The position numbers were made by a program, and so were the translations under genes. A stretch of 64,000 nucleotides of DNA from Spinacia oleracea (taxonomy: Eukaryota > Streptophyta > Magnoliopsida > Caryophyllales > Amaranthaceae). This document shows, one piece after another, positions 44,266 to 55,426 of the stretch. The stretch lies in the NCBI RefSeq assembly GCF_020520425.1, contig NC_079492.1, forward strand, positions 30,507,542 through 30,571,541, written 5' to 3'. The notes under the pieces were generated by a model. The model saw only the letters and a program-made list of their open reading frames with translations, did no database searches and was not told where the DNA came from. Positions within the stretch are counted from its first letter, which is position 1, and each line of letters opens with the position of its first letter.

Positions 44266-45467
44266 TAGGCCATGACCAAGACAAACAAGAAAGCGCGAAT
44301 TAGCAAAGCCGAGTACATATATGAAATACAAATGCGACTAACATGCTTATATTAACAATTACTATATTCACAAACAACCTACTTGCTTGACAATTTAACA
44401 TGCATGACATCATTTAATAAATAACAATACTCTTGACTTGCTACTAAAACAAACTTCTTCCTTGCTACTAGATGGAATATAAACGTTCTTTGATTGGATT
44501 AAGCAATGAATCGGGTTCCCTCTCCTTGTGTCCTCTTAGGACTATAGCACAGAAGCGACCATGCTATAAACCTATTTCTCAATTCTGTGAAGGAATCCCG
44601 ACGCAAATAATAATAAATGGTACAGCGTCCTGAACCACAATGGATGGCCAAAGGGCAGTGCCTAAGGACCTTCCCCGTATGTTCACTCTAGCTATATGTT
44701 CTTAGAGCTTTTAGTACTTATCGTTATTATAAAAACTTCCCTATAAGACCTTAATTTACTTAGGGGACGAAGCCCTTACTTTCCATCAAGTATCTTTGTT
44801 AAAAACCCTTTTTACACGGAGTACTTGACACACATGAAAATAAAACTAGCTTCTTCTTTGCGTGGAGTACCTTGACACATGCAATAAAGAACTTCCTTGA
44901 CTATAGCATGAATTACACACTAGAATTAACACCACATGCTCTACTAAAAATGATTACACAATAATATGAATCATAAACTTCTATTTGAATCAAGTAACCA
45001 CCACATTTACCTATGATATGATACTACAAGATTAAATATAACTTCCTATGCATGATACTACACACATAAGCATATTCTAAATGTGTACGAACCTTGAGTA
45101 TGCTCTCAAATTCTACTTTGCTCAATTGATCAACTAATCAAAGTTTCCTCCTAACATAAATAATAAATTAATCATTATTCATACCTTATTAAATTTCTAG
45201 CAAATATTAAAAACATTAAAGTGTCATTAAGACCTTAATTAATTAATCTTCCTTTAGCCATAATTAAATATTATGCGTAAACCCTATGTCAATCATGTAT
45301 TTAAAACATTAAAAATTCATACTTTAGGGCTAAATACATGCACAATTCAATGAATTTATAAATCTTAATTTTTATGCGTGGAAACTATAAAATATAATTA
45401 ATTTAATTATTATACTACCACCAGCGGCTACGGGCTCCTGCGATGGCTCGCACCTGGTCTCAAGAGT

Positions 45468-45499
<32 letters not shown>

Positions 45500-45833
45500 G
45501 TGAGCGGAAAACGTGATTATAAGGTTTGGTTTTTCCTTGGTTCTTTTATATTTATAGGTTTCCAAACCTTCGGGGTTCAAGTAGGATTAGGAAACTAAAT
45601 TTGAAGACCTTAGAACCATTAATGATGATAGTTATCTTTTCCCCTTTATAGACTCAACCTTTTGTAAAACTATTTCCACTTGAGGAAATGGAATTAATAA
45701 ATATTAAATACATTTAAAATCTCCTTTATAATTTATATGATTAATAATCATATAAATGATTTAAAAATGTTTAATTAAATTATAAATATATTGAAACTAT
45801 ATTTATAAAATAATAAAAATATGGGGTATTACA
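44266..45833. repeat. Tekay-like LTR remnant, copy 1
   Basis: It begins with GGCCATGACCAAGACAAACA...AGCAAAGCCGAGTAC, which parallels 12848-12902 inside the Tekay LTR (AGCAAAGCTGAGTAC), and ends ATATGGGGTATTACA like the ATACGGGGGATTACA end of that LTR. It is a diverged, 5'-truncated member of that LTR type with a (GA)n tract at 45468-45494. No coding frame is supported. Confidence 0.6.
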
Positions 45834-45975
45834 TAGACCACAGATAGATTGTGATTTGGTGGTGAGGAATTGAGTTTAACATTTCGTCAAAGGTGGGCAA
45901 TTTCAGAAACGAGAATGAAGGTGAAGATGTGGTGGTTTGGTTGGACGTTGTTGATCCCTTGGAGGAAGCTTCCAT
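45834..45975 (-). pseudogene. Putative exon-1 fragment of an unknown gene, copy 1
   Basis: On the minus strand an ATG at 45973-45975 opens a 47-codon frame rich in Ser/Thr (ASSKGSTTSNQTTTSSPSFS, then FLKLPTFDEMLNSIP) that runs straight into the LTR end at 45833. The leader upstream is pyrimidine-rich, like a plant 5' UTR. It may be a gene broken by LTR insertion. The protein is not recognised, and the same frame persists in copy 2. Confidence 0.3.
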
Positions 45976-48190
45976 GGCATCAATGGAGAAAAGGGTAAAA
46001 GGAATGAGGGGAGAGAAAAAGAACAAAATTTGCTAATTGGGTTGATGTTGTCATTGAGGGTATTTAGTGTATTAAGTTTTGAAACATAGGTATTTGGTGA
46101 ATTTTTGAAACTCCGGGCCAGGTTACTTGGTGAACTTCGTCACAGCTCAGGGGCCATAAGAAAAGTGGGTATTAGGGATTGTAGATTAACATAATTAGGA
46201 GTACAGGGACTATGACATACCAAAAATAGAATGTGTAACTCATATTAAAGTACGACCGCTTTCATAAAGTGTAACTCATATTAACATATGGTGGGAGTAG
46301 TAGAGAAGTTGATTCGCTAATAGGAACTGAGAGTTGGTATTTGTTCTGTCGCATTGGATCATCTTAGTTCCTCGATTAGTTACAATAGTAAATAATTCAT
46401 CTAGCTCAAGGAATTTGTGGAAGGACAATCACCCTTTAATTACTAGTGTTCAAATTAATTGATGAATAACATCATTTTTTTAATTAATTCCAACTTGGAG
46501 AATTACAGGTTAGATTAATTGTTTGAGTCACTCTCTGTGAATTTGACTCTACTTAGCTAAAATCTGTCACATATTCACCTACTGAAGAATGTATGTCGAT
46601 GAAACTCCAATGAAGTCCTTTCATAATGCAAACAATATTAATAAGGTTACGGATCCATTTTTTATGTTTATTTTTTTAATTATCCTTTGGATTTTTAGAG
46701 TTTGCAGAGAATGACAATTTTGAAGTCACTTAAAATTTTGTGAAATATACCTAGTCAATACAGTCCTTTATTTTATGTATTCAAATATACATCATAAATA
46801 ATGCACACATTTTTATTGTGCAAAATTTTCCCCCCAGAAAATCACTTTCCTAAAAAAACATAGCTACTTTATTTATTATTTTATTTTCTCTCCATTTGTA
46901 TAAAATTCTATGTAGGAAAAAAATATAAGATTATAGAATATGAAAGTATTAGACGATTTTGGTAATATTTTTATCAAATCGACATATCAATTATAGAAAA
47001 TATATTTACTAAATAATTTGATCAAATTAACATAGTAAGCATATCAAATATATTTGTCAAATTGTCATATTCAACATCTAAAATATATAATAAAGTATAG
47101 GGAGAAAAGTTCATATTAGATGACAACTGCGTACGTTCAAGATTTATTTATTACTCGTTAACTTTAATGGATAAATATTTCAGTTAAATATTTTATCAAA
47201 AAAAGATGGTCAAATAATAATTTTTGAATATATGTGCGTACACAAGACATAATCTAGTAAATAATATAATTGTGACCACGAGTTGCACAAGCCCTAAACT
47301 ATTTGGTTTTTTTTCACTATCATTCTTTCCTTTTCCCTTTGTTTTCTTTACTGTCGAGTAAAGTAAACATTAAATACACTTTAATTCCTCTTGCTAAATT
47401 TAAAACACTGTGTATTATTAATTACTAGTTTTTCTATTCTCGACGATCACCATTATACACTAATACTCTTCCTTTTCTTTCATCCATTCTCAGTTTCCCA
47501 ACTTCCATTTGCAACCCTTTAACAAGAAAGCATGTGCACGTAATGTATTAATTAATATGTTTGATAATTTTATCTTTTTATATTATGTGATTTTATAAAA
47601 GGAAAAGCATAGGATGTTAATTTTTAGTTATTATAGTTGTGTTTGCATGAATGTCGAGTAAAATAGTAGCATTACAAATGTTTTACTAAGTCCAATTATA
47701 TTGCATATCTATAATACGACAAGACTTGACACAAAATTTTAAATTTACATATTAATTCCTAAGAATAATATTTGTAGATAATCATTAATCAACTTGATGC
47801 TTATATAAATAATTATTAATATATTTCTACAACATTTTTTTACCCCAAGATATCTCTCGCGTACGCGCTGTCAATCAACACTAGTTTCATTAAGTTTGAA
47901 TTATGTATAATCACACAAATTTTAGAGGATAAATTTTTAAGGGAATATTAGAAATGTAAAGTTGATTTTTCCTTCGAAAAAAAGAAAATAAATGTAAACT
48001 TAATTTAAGATAACCACTAATTAGATGAAACAAATTCAACTAAAAAAAATTAGAAACTTTTGAATCCTAAATCCTCCAAAAATAGAAATGCCACAAAGTA
48101 CGGCATATATTAATAATCTATATGTAAATCTGAATCAAACTTTTGATGTATTATTTACCTTTTAATATATTTATTTATGAAAAAAGTGCC
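45976..48190. other. AT-rich intergenic sequence upstream of the secretory protein gene, copy 1
   Basis: No gene or transposon boundary recognised. It is shared nearly base for base with 59821-62362, apart from a ~328-bp segment present only in copy 2. Confidence 0.6.
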
Positions 48191-48197
48191 TATATAT
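48191..48197 (+). promoter_or_regulatory. TATA box of the cysteine-rich secretory protein gene, copy 1
   Basis: TATATAT in GTGCCTATATATTGAAC, 69 bp before the ATG; conserved in copy 2. Confidence 0.5.
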
Positions 48198-48259
48198 TGA
48201 ACAGGTTTTTCATATAACCTCAAAATCGCTACCAAATATCTCTTGCAATACATTTCATC

Positions 48260-49003
48260 ATGTCTAACATTAATATTACATACTTTATTTTGTTATTATC
48301 CTTTACTTTCCTTCTCCAAACTAGCATTAGAGTTTCAGCGGTACAACCACTCTATCACTTTTGTTCATCCACCACCGGAAATTTCACTTCCAATACCATC
48401 TATGAAAAGAACCTTAACTCACTCTTGGGTAATTTGCAGAGAGATATTTCTCCTCTAGGATTTTCGCACGCAGTATCTCGAATACGTCCGTCTTGGTTCT
48501 TTGGAATTTCTCTCTGCCGAGGAGATGTAAAATCCCCGAAGTGTAACGCATGTGTTCGACATGCTAGTATCGAACTTCGCAAGATTTGCCCTTATAACAA
48601 AGGGGCAATTATATGGTATGACGATTGCTTGTTGAAGTATTTAGACCAAAGTTTCTTTGGTAAAATTGATACCAAAAACAAATTTTATTTGTTGAATGTT
48701 GCTAACGTAAGTCATGATCCTAATTTATTTAACCAAAACGTTAAGGGGTTATTGAGTAAGTTAGCTCTCGAGAGTGCTAACACTAAGGAACGTTTCTCAT
48801 TTGGAAGCATGAAGCTCGATACATTTACAAACTTATATGGATCAACTCAGTGTACCCAAGATTTGTCGAATAAAGCTTGCAAAATTTGTTTGGATGAAGC
48901 CATACGTGAGCTGCCAAATTGTTGTTATGGAAAAAGAGGAGGGAGGATAATAGGTGGGAGTTGTAACATGAGATATGAGTTATACCCTTTTGTCAATTCC
49001 TAG
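48260..49003 (+). CDS. Cysteine-rich repeat secretory protein (two Gnk2/DUF26 domains), copy 1
   Basis: A 247-codon intronless ORF. Residues 1-27 form a signal peptide with a hydrophobic core (ITYFILLLSFTFLL). Two Gnk2-homologous (DUF26, stress-antifungal) domains follow, each with the diagnostic C-X8-C-X2-C: C86/C95/C98 with further Cys at 35, 110 and 123, and C198/C207/C210 with Cys at 221, 222 and 235. The protein ends 12 residues after the last Cys, with no transmembrane segment or kinase. It therefore belongs to the secreted CRRSP class, not the receptor-kinase (CRK) or plasmodesmal PDLP classes. Family members act in the apoplast, and some bind mannose and inhibit fungi; the role here is not known. 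A TATA box lies 69 bp upstream. A near-identical copy lies at 62432-63175, differing at residues 54 (Ser here) and 60 (Gln here). Confidence 0.93.
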   Translation: MSNINITYFILLLSFTFLLQTSIRVSAVQPLYHFCSSTTGNFTSNTIYEKNLNSLLGNLQRDISPLGFSHAVSRIRPSWFFGISLCRGDVKSPKCNACVRHASIELRKICPYNKGAIIWYDDCLLKYLDQSFFGKIDTKNKFYLLNVANVSHDPNLFNQNVKGLLSKLALESANTKERFSFGSMKLDTFTNLYGSTQCTQDLSNKACKICLDEAIRELPNCCYGKRGGRIIGGSCNMRYELYPFVNS

Positions 49004-49694
49004 GAAATTAAGATTCTATCATAAACCTTTGTTATATGGATGGATGTAATTTATTCTTTATTGTTCAACTCATTGAGAGATTTTTCAATGATTAATTAAG
49101 AAATTTACTTTTGGATCCACCCTACCTATAATAAAGGGTAATGTGTTTGTCTTAATTGATATAAAATTATTGTTCTGATTAAGTATTTATAATAGTGTCG
49201 TTGATACGATTTTATCTGTCTTGTGTGCCGACTATACCCTACACAATGAAAGCGTTAACTAGACTCGGGGGTGATTCGATGATCCCCTCTGATTCTTAAG
49301 TCAATTAGTGAAGTTTGCTCTCAAATAAATGTATACTAGAATGATTGGTTGTGATCACATACATTTATACAATTAATGACAGTCCATACATATAGACCGG
49401 TGACCTGTACAAATGATACGGTATGTGATCTACAGCGGTTATGACGCATATCTTTAGGGATCACGTGAAAAGGGGGCCATAAATGATGTTGCAGCTAGCA
49501 GTGGTATTCTAGGGAAGTAATGAATGAGGCCATTTAGAACCTCAAAGTTTCGCATATTGATTCAACTGTAAAAAATGTAAGGTATGTTTGGTAACATTGA
49601 TTTCATTTCGATCACATCATTTAAAATTTTGGAAATTGAACTCCTTACATTCATTTACAAATTACGTGTAAAAATAAAAATAAAAGGAAAATTT
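49004..49694. other. 3' flank of the secretory protein gene, copy 1
   Basis: It should contain the 3' UTR. A run at about 49195-49560 looks repeat-derived but has no ends I can define. Confidence 0.5.
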
Positions 49695-50177
49695 GGTATT
49701 TACTACCTTAAAAATAAATCACTTTTGTATTTACTACTTTATGAAATTTTTATTTTTATTTACTACCTTAAAGCATTTTTTTATTCAAAATCACTACCAT
49801 TTTACAGTTTTCTCATTTTAAAATTAAGATATCTATTTTGTTCTTTAATCGTTTAAATTGATTCAAATTTTATTATTTTTCTTTTTCTATATGGATTTCA
49901 TTGCGAACGACATTAAAAAAAAAATCGTACGATAATTCACAAATATTTTAAAATTTTACAAATATTATTCATTTCAGTTTACCTTTTACAAAATTTTAAA
50001 AGCAAGATATCTATGGAATCCTTGCACATAAATGACAAGAATGAGTATTGAATCACTTTAAACAAGAAAACTATAAAGTGGTAGTGATTAAAAACAAAAA
50101 TATGCTTTAAGGTAGTAAATAATATAATTTTCACAAGGTAGTGAATACAAAAGTTGTGTATTTTTAAGGTAGTTACC
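49695..50177. mobile_element. MITE with long inverted repeats
   Basis: The left arm GGTATTTACTACCTTAAAAA and the right arm (reverse complement GGTAACTACCTTAAAAATAC) pair imperfectly over about 125 bp. ACTACCTTAAA recurs within each arm. Flanks GGAAAATTT and AAAAAATTT may be a 9-bp duplication with mismatches, which would fit a Mutator-like origin. It is about 483 bp and non-coding. Confidence 0.72.
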
Positions 50178-51808
50178 AAAAAATTTAATCCATAATTTCA
50201 AGTCAGCATGGTGTTTCGTAACACTTTAGAATTAAATAGATCACATATGTTTATCCTTGATTTCTCATTGTATTATAAAGACATAAATACATTATCTTCA
50301 TCATCATCATCATCCGGAAATAAAAACACTCTTTTTTATCATAATTTCATTAGATAATGTCCAAAAATCAATTATATTTGTGGAGGGAAATAAAACCCAA
50401 AATTATTCGGCCATCAATCTCCCATTTCCACGAGTTTAATTTTCCCATAAAATTCTCAAGTTCAAAGAAAAATTTGGACCCAAATTAGTTTTACAAGTTA
50501 CAATTGCCGATATAACCTTGTGCATAATAAGATCGGCGGGTATGGAAATTTGGCGAGTACCCGGTAGTTGTGGTCAAATGAAGAAAGAGGAGAGAGAAAA
50601 CTCAAATATGGCTTCATGAGAGGAGAGAGAAAGAGAGTTGGGGAAGATGATGGGGGGTATAGCCCGGATAATGCAATGTGACCGTAACTTCGATGTAGAT
50701 AATTTCAAATGACAACAATTGATTTGTAATTTCAAATTCTTAAAATGATGGGCTTTCCAGATTTCAAATTCTTAGTCATTCAAACACATGAATCGACCCT
50801 ATCCAAAAAAACCAATACACCATCAAGGAAATTGTAAATAATACTTCGTATTATAGAAACCATTGTAGGAAAGAAAGTGAATACTAACTTTTCCGTACTA
50901 CGAATAGAGATTTGTTAAACTAGTTGTGTCTTTTAAATGATTTTTTTTTTTTGGCTTGTGTTTTAGATGTAGTAAAGTCTTGAATTTTATCTAGACAAGT
51001 TGTTTTAATTGTTATTTTGTGACGTGTGATGATAAAGGCTGCAAGTTGTAACAAATAAAATGTGTCACAATCCTATGAATCTCTTCCAATGATACCACAA
51101 ATTTTCCAAAGAAGTGGTGATTCATCAATTGTTTTTACTACGAACATATTTAAATAATATAGTCTGTATAAAAAAGAAGGAAATATCATTATTTTTGTAG
51201 TATCGTAAATACACATTTCCTTTTATTCTTGTAAATTAAAATTTTAAAAATAGAAATTACAATTTAACAATATAGTTTAATGAATTATAAAATATTTTCA
51301 ATACAAATAATTTATCATAAATTGCGATTTTTATCACTTCTCTTTTGGAGATAATATAGCAACTCTAATGGTTGTAGTTAGGGAGTTGCTTGCAATTTGC
51401 AAATGTTTCAAGTTACTAGTTTAACCATTGAAGTGATTTTTAAAAAATAACTTGGCCAAGCTAATTTTCTTGAAAGAAAGTGGTTGAATAGGGATATAAC
51501 TATATAAGTAATAACTAAATTAAATGGTTAATTGTGAAAGTGGACCCATTTAAATATTGAGCTACTTTAGTAAATAAGCTTGTCGTTGGAATACAAACTA
51601 GATAGAAAGTTAATTAACTTAAAATCTTATGTAATGTAACAAACTAATTTGACAATTAGCTTTCCATTGAAGTTACTCTAAAACAACATTTACTTGTGTT
51701 TTAAAAAAAAAAAAAAAATATTTTTTCTGAAAAATTATGTTTTAGATTTATCGTTAGAAACATCGATCTTGGCATTAGGACTACCACATTCTATGATCTG
51801 AAACTATA
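50178..51808. other. AT-rich intergenic sequence
   Basis: No gene, repeat boundary or RNA recognised. Short simple repeats are present (ATC at about 50300, a poly-A run near 51703). Confidence 0.6.
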
Positions 51809-52653
51809 GTTTGTTTAGAAGGATGTTGAGTAGGGATAAGGATTAACTATCACAACTTTCCGTTTCCTAATGTTTGTTTAGATGGAATTTATGTTTTTGT
51901 AAGGATAGGGATATGGATAGGGAGAAAAGAGGCTATTATTCCTCCAATCTTGTACCTGATGAAGGCAGGTACAAAGATGGGGATTTCTCATTAAAATGTA
52001 AAATCACAGTCCCACCCCTGTAACAATGGCTTCCTCATTCTAAATTCCATTTTTACCGATTAAGAAAACCACGCCCCTTTTTTTATATTATTGCTATTGT
52101 GAACTAGATTTTTCAATCTCATATTTTATTTGTACAACACCATCATCCATTCATCCCAATAATATTTTCTCCTCATTCCAATCATCAAACTATACACTAT
52201 TCACTTTGTGAAATCTGGAAAATCCACAATTTGTAAGTTAGTGTAATTCTTTCATTTTTTTAAAAAAAATTTAATCAATCCGAGGAATATAGAATGTTAT
52301 AGGAGAAGAAGTAATTACATAGAAATGGAGATCAAAGGTTGAACACTGATATTTGCTGAAAATGTAAAGAGAAATGAAGATATGAAGATAGATAGTTGAA
52401 GATAGAGGAAAATTTAAAGAAGATGGGTATTGTGTCTGTAATCACAAAAATGGGGACTTGAAAAGGAAAGTTGTTATTTTTTCTTTTTAATAAATAGGGT
52501 AATATAGTAAGTTTGTTGTTTCATCCCTAATATATATCCACCATCATGTCAACCAAGTGATGGTGCTTAAATTAATGAATTCCCTATGATAAATTTCGTA
52601 TCACTATCCCGATTCATATCCTTATCCCTATGAACCTCTCATATCAAACAAAC
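51809..52653. mobile_element. Non-autonomous inverted-repeat DNA element
   Basis: The left end GTTTGTTTAGAAGGATGTTG and then AGTAGGGATAAGGAT is matched, in reverse complement, by the right end GTTTGTTTGATATGAGAGGT followed by TCATAGGGATAAGGAT. The TIR is therefore imperfect, about 35 bp. Length is 845 bp and there is no coding frame. The GTTTGTTT ends recall Harbinger- or hAT-type MITEs; the target duplication is unclear. Confidence 0.6.
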
Positions 52654-52695
52654 CGTAAATCTGTTTTTGGAATCTTCTCACTCCACAATCCACTA

Positions 52696-53647
52696 AGAGA
52701 AGCTAACAAACTAAAGGTGGCTCAATTTTTCCATAACCCTCTCGCAACTCGTAGTGAGAGGTTTATAAATGCTTTTAGAGGATCGATAGATGCTTGAGGT
52801 TTGCGTGATTTGGGATTCATGGTAGTATTTTATGTGGAAAAAAGGTACTTCTCCGGCTAGTTTTGGAGAGAACAATTTGACCGTTTTTGGGTTGACTCTG
52901 CTTGGTGTGAGGCTTTTCTGAATTATAATGTTTGTAATTTCCCTATGTATTGATCGAAGCATGCTCCATTCTACTATTAACTATCATTTACTACGACAGA
53001 GGGAGATATACGAAATATTTCAAGTTTGGGGCTTTGTGGCTATCGAAACTGGAATGTGAGGTGACGGTGAAGGAAGCGTGATCTGGGTGTGCGGGTGATC
53101 TCTTTGTGCAGTATATACCTAGGTGAGTAGAAATCTTGAGTACATGAGAACAACAACCTTCGGGAATATCAAGGAGTAATAAAACAAGTGGAAGGGAAAT
53201 AAAAGTTGGCACAAGCAAAGTATCCAGATGTTGCAATGTTAAGCTTATGCAATTTTTTGACGACTGGATTAGATACTCTACAGCAACAAGAAGAGTCGTA
53301 TTGGCATTCTCAGGCTCTGGAAAATGAGTTACGTGATGGGGATAAAAATACCTCTTATTTTTACCACGAAGCTAGCCAACGGAAGCATATGAATAAAATC
53401 TCAGGCTTGATGAATGATAATGACGTATGGTGCTCTAAAATGGATGATTTGGATTATATGGTTTCATCTTAATTTAGCACTATTTTTCTTCTTATGTCCC
53501 ACTTGAGTTTGAGGAAGCTATGGCTGGTATGTAGTGTGTAATAACAGAGGATATGAACGTTATTCTTGATACGGAGGCTACTGATAAAGATATAAAAGTT
53601 GTGTTGTTTCAAATGCACCCTAATAAGGCCCCAGGCCCGGATGTACG
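52696..53647 (+). pseudogene. LINE ORF2 fragment, copy 2
   Basis: Counterpart of 1-953. Here the linker frame is open for 89 codons (53206-53472), containing LENELRDGDKNTSYFYHEAS. The NKAPGPD motif precedes the Athila insertion as in copy 1. It is still a fragment. Confidence 0.75.
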
Positions 53648-55285
53648 TGATGAGCGGCATTTATGTCGCTCTAGGCCTAGGATTTTATAGGATTTTATTA
53701 TGCTTTTTGATAGTCTTGTATTGTTTTGTTGCTTTTTTATCCCCTTATTCCATCTATGAACTTTTCAGGTAAAAATGTTGGAAATGATGGAAAACACTTG
53801 AAGAATGCTCGAAATAAGCTCGTGCGATCGCACAGAATTTCTGTGTGTTCGCACGGGTGAGCAGCTTTGCCTCCAAAGTCAAGAAAGCTTGTGCGCTCGT
53901 GCTCCCAGATCGTGTGCTCGCACGAAATCGAAAAAACGATGCAGGAACCATTTGGGATTTCGTGCGATCGCACAGAAGAAGAGCCGGCTCGCACGGATTT
54001 TTGGTGGGCTCGCACTGAATTTCCGTGCGAGCACATGAAGATTTCTGAGAATTTGGCTAAGTTATTCCCGTGCGATCGCACAGCTTGTGGGCACGATCGC
54101 ACGGATCGAAGAAAAGAATTCGTCGCTGAGCTCGCTCGCACTGAACCACAGCCCGCTCGCACTGATGCGATCGCATCTGGGTATGCCCGTTCGTACGGGT
54201 ACGCGGGATTCCCTTTTCGAGTTTAAACTTATTTTTTTTAGGTGTTAATATAAATAGATTTTTCATTATTTTTATTAGTTAGTTAATTTCAGAAATATAA
54301 TTTAGGAAGTTTTAGAAGGTTTGCTCTTCAAGCTAGTGCTCTAGAGAGAGAAACTCATTGATTTCAAGCTTCAAATCTGTAATCTCTTCAACTCTTCTCT
54401 TTTTCTTGCAATTTAATTCAATTTCTTAGTATTTTGTTCATGCTAATTTTTCATAGTTCTTTGATTGTTCTTCAACTTCTTGAATTTCTTTTGCTTTGAT
54501 TTTAATTCTCAATTCTCTAGTTGTTGATTTTAGTTTGCAATTGAATTCTTGATTCTCTCCTCTTATTCCTTCAATTTCATGCTTGCTAGCCTAGTATTAA
54601 TGGATTTCTTGATTTGTAGAATGATTAGTGATTAGAATTAGGTTAGGGAAAGGGGAGAATCTAGGGGCTTAATTAGGGGAAATAGATGATTGAATTGATG
54701 AACGATTGATGTGATTAAATTGATTTAGTGCTAGGATTTTCCATGACCAATTGAGTAGTAGTTGCAAATGCTAGTTGATTGGATTAGATTGAAATGTATG
54801 ATTTAGGTTTGGCAAGACATTGTGAGCCTAATTCATGCAAGTGAATGATAGTTCCTATTATATGCAAGCTTATCTAGCTTACGCCTATGCGAAAGCTTTT
54901 CTATAGGCTAGGTTGCTTCGCGTGCTCTATCCGAGAGGTGGCGAGCACGTCATTTGGTTTCATTCCCCTATGTGATATGTCTTTACACTCATTCATGATT
55001 ATTATATGGTATTTCATTTCCCCCGATTTCCCTAGCCTATCCCCAACTCCCTAACGTTTTCTTTCCTTGATTCAATCTAGTTTAATTGTTAGATTTAGTT
55101 TCTTAGCGATAATTCAAACTAAATTCTTGTTCGAACTAGCTTAACTCTAAACTCGATAACCACCGTTTCTTTGGGACGATCCCTATACTTCCCACTATAG
55201 TCCATATAGTTGGTCAGTCTAGCGGTTTTATATATTTTGTTTGGTGAGGTGTTGTTCTTTTCAACGACGGAAAAACACCCTATCA
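53648..55285 (+). repeat. 5' LTR of the Athila-type element, copy 2
   Basis: It is 1638 bp with the same TGAT...ATCA ends and palindrome cluster as 954-2590, preceded by the same gtacg. Confidence 0.9.
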
Positions 55286-55288
55286 AAA

Positions 55289-55306
55289 TGGCGCCGTTGC
55301 CGGGGA
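55289..55306 (+). promoter_or_regulatory. Primer binding site, tRNA-Asp type, copy 2
   Basis: Identical to 2594-2611. Confidence 0.9.
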
Positions 55307-55426
55307 ACGGTTGTTTTTTGTTGAGTTAGTTGAGACTAGTTCATTATTAGAAAATACAAAAAAACATTGCAATTTTGCTTAGCTTTCTTTTTCCTTGGCA
55401 TTGCTCACGGTTTTTCTTGAGTTGGT

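Noticed and set aside
48260-49003. Receptor-like kinase (CRK) interpretation of the DUF26 gene
   Set aside because: The ORF ends soon after the second Gnk2 domain, with no transmembrane helix or kinase downstream in either copy.
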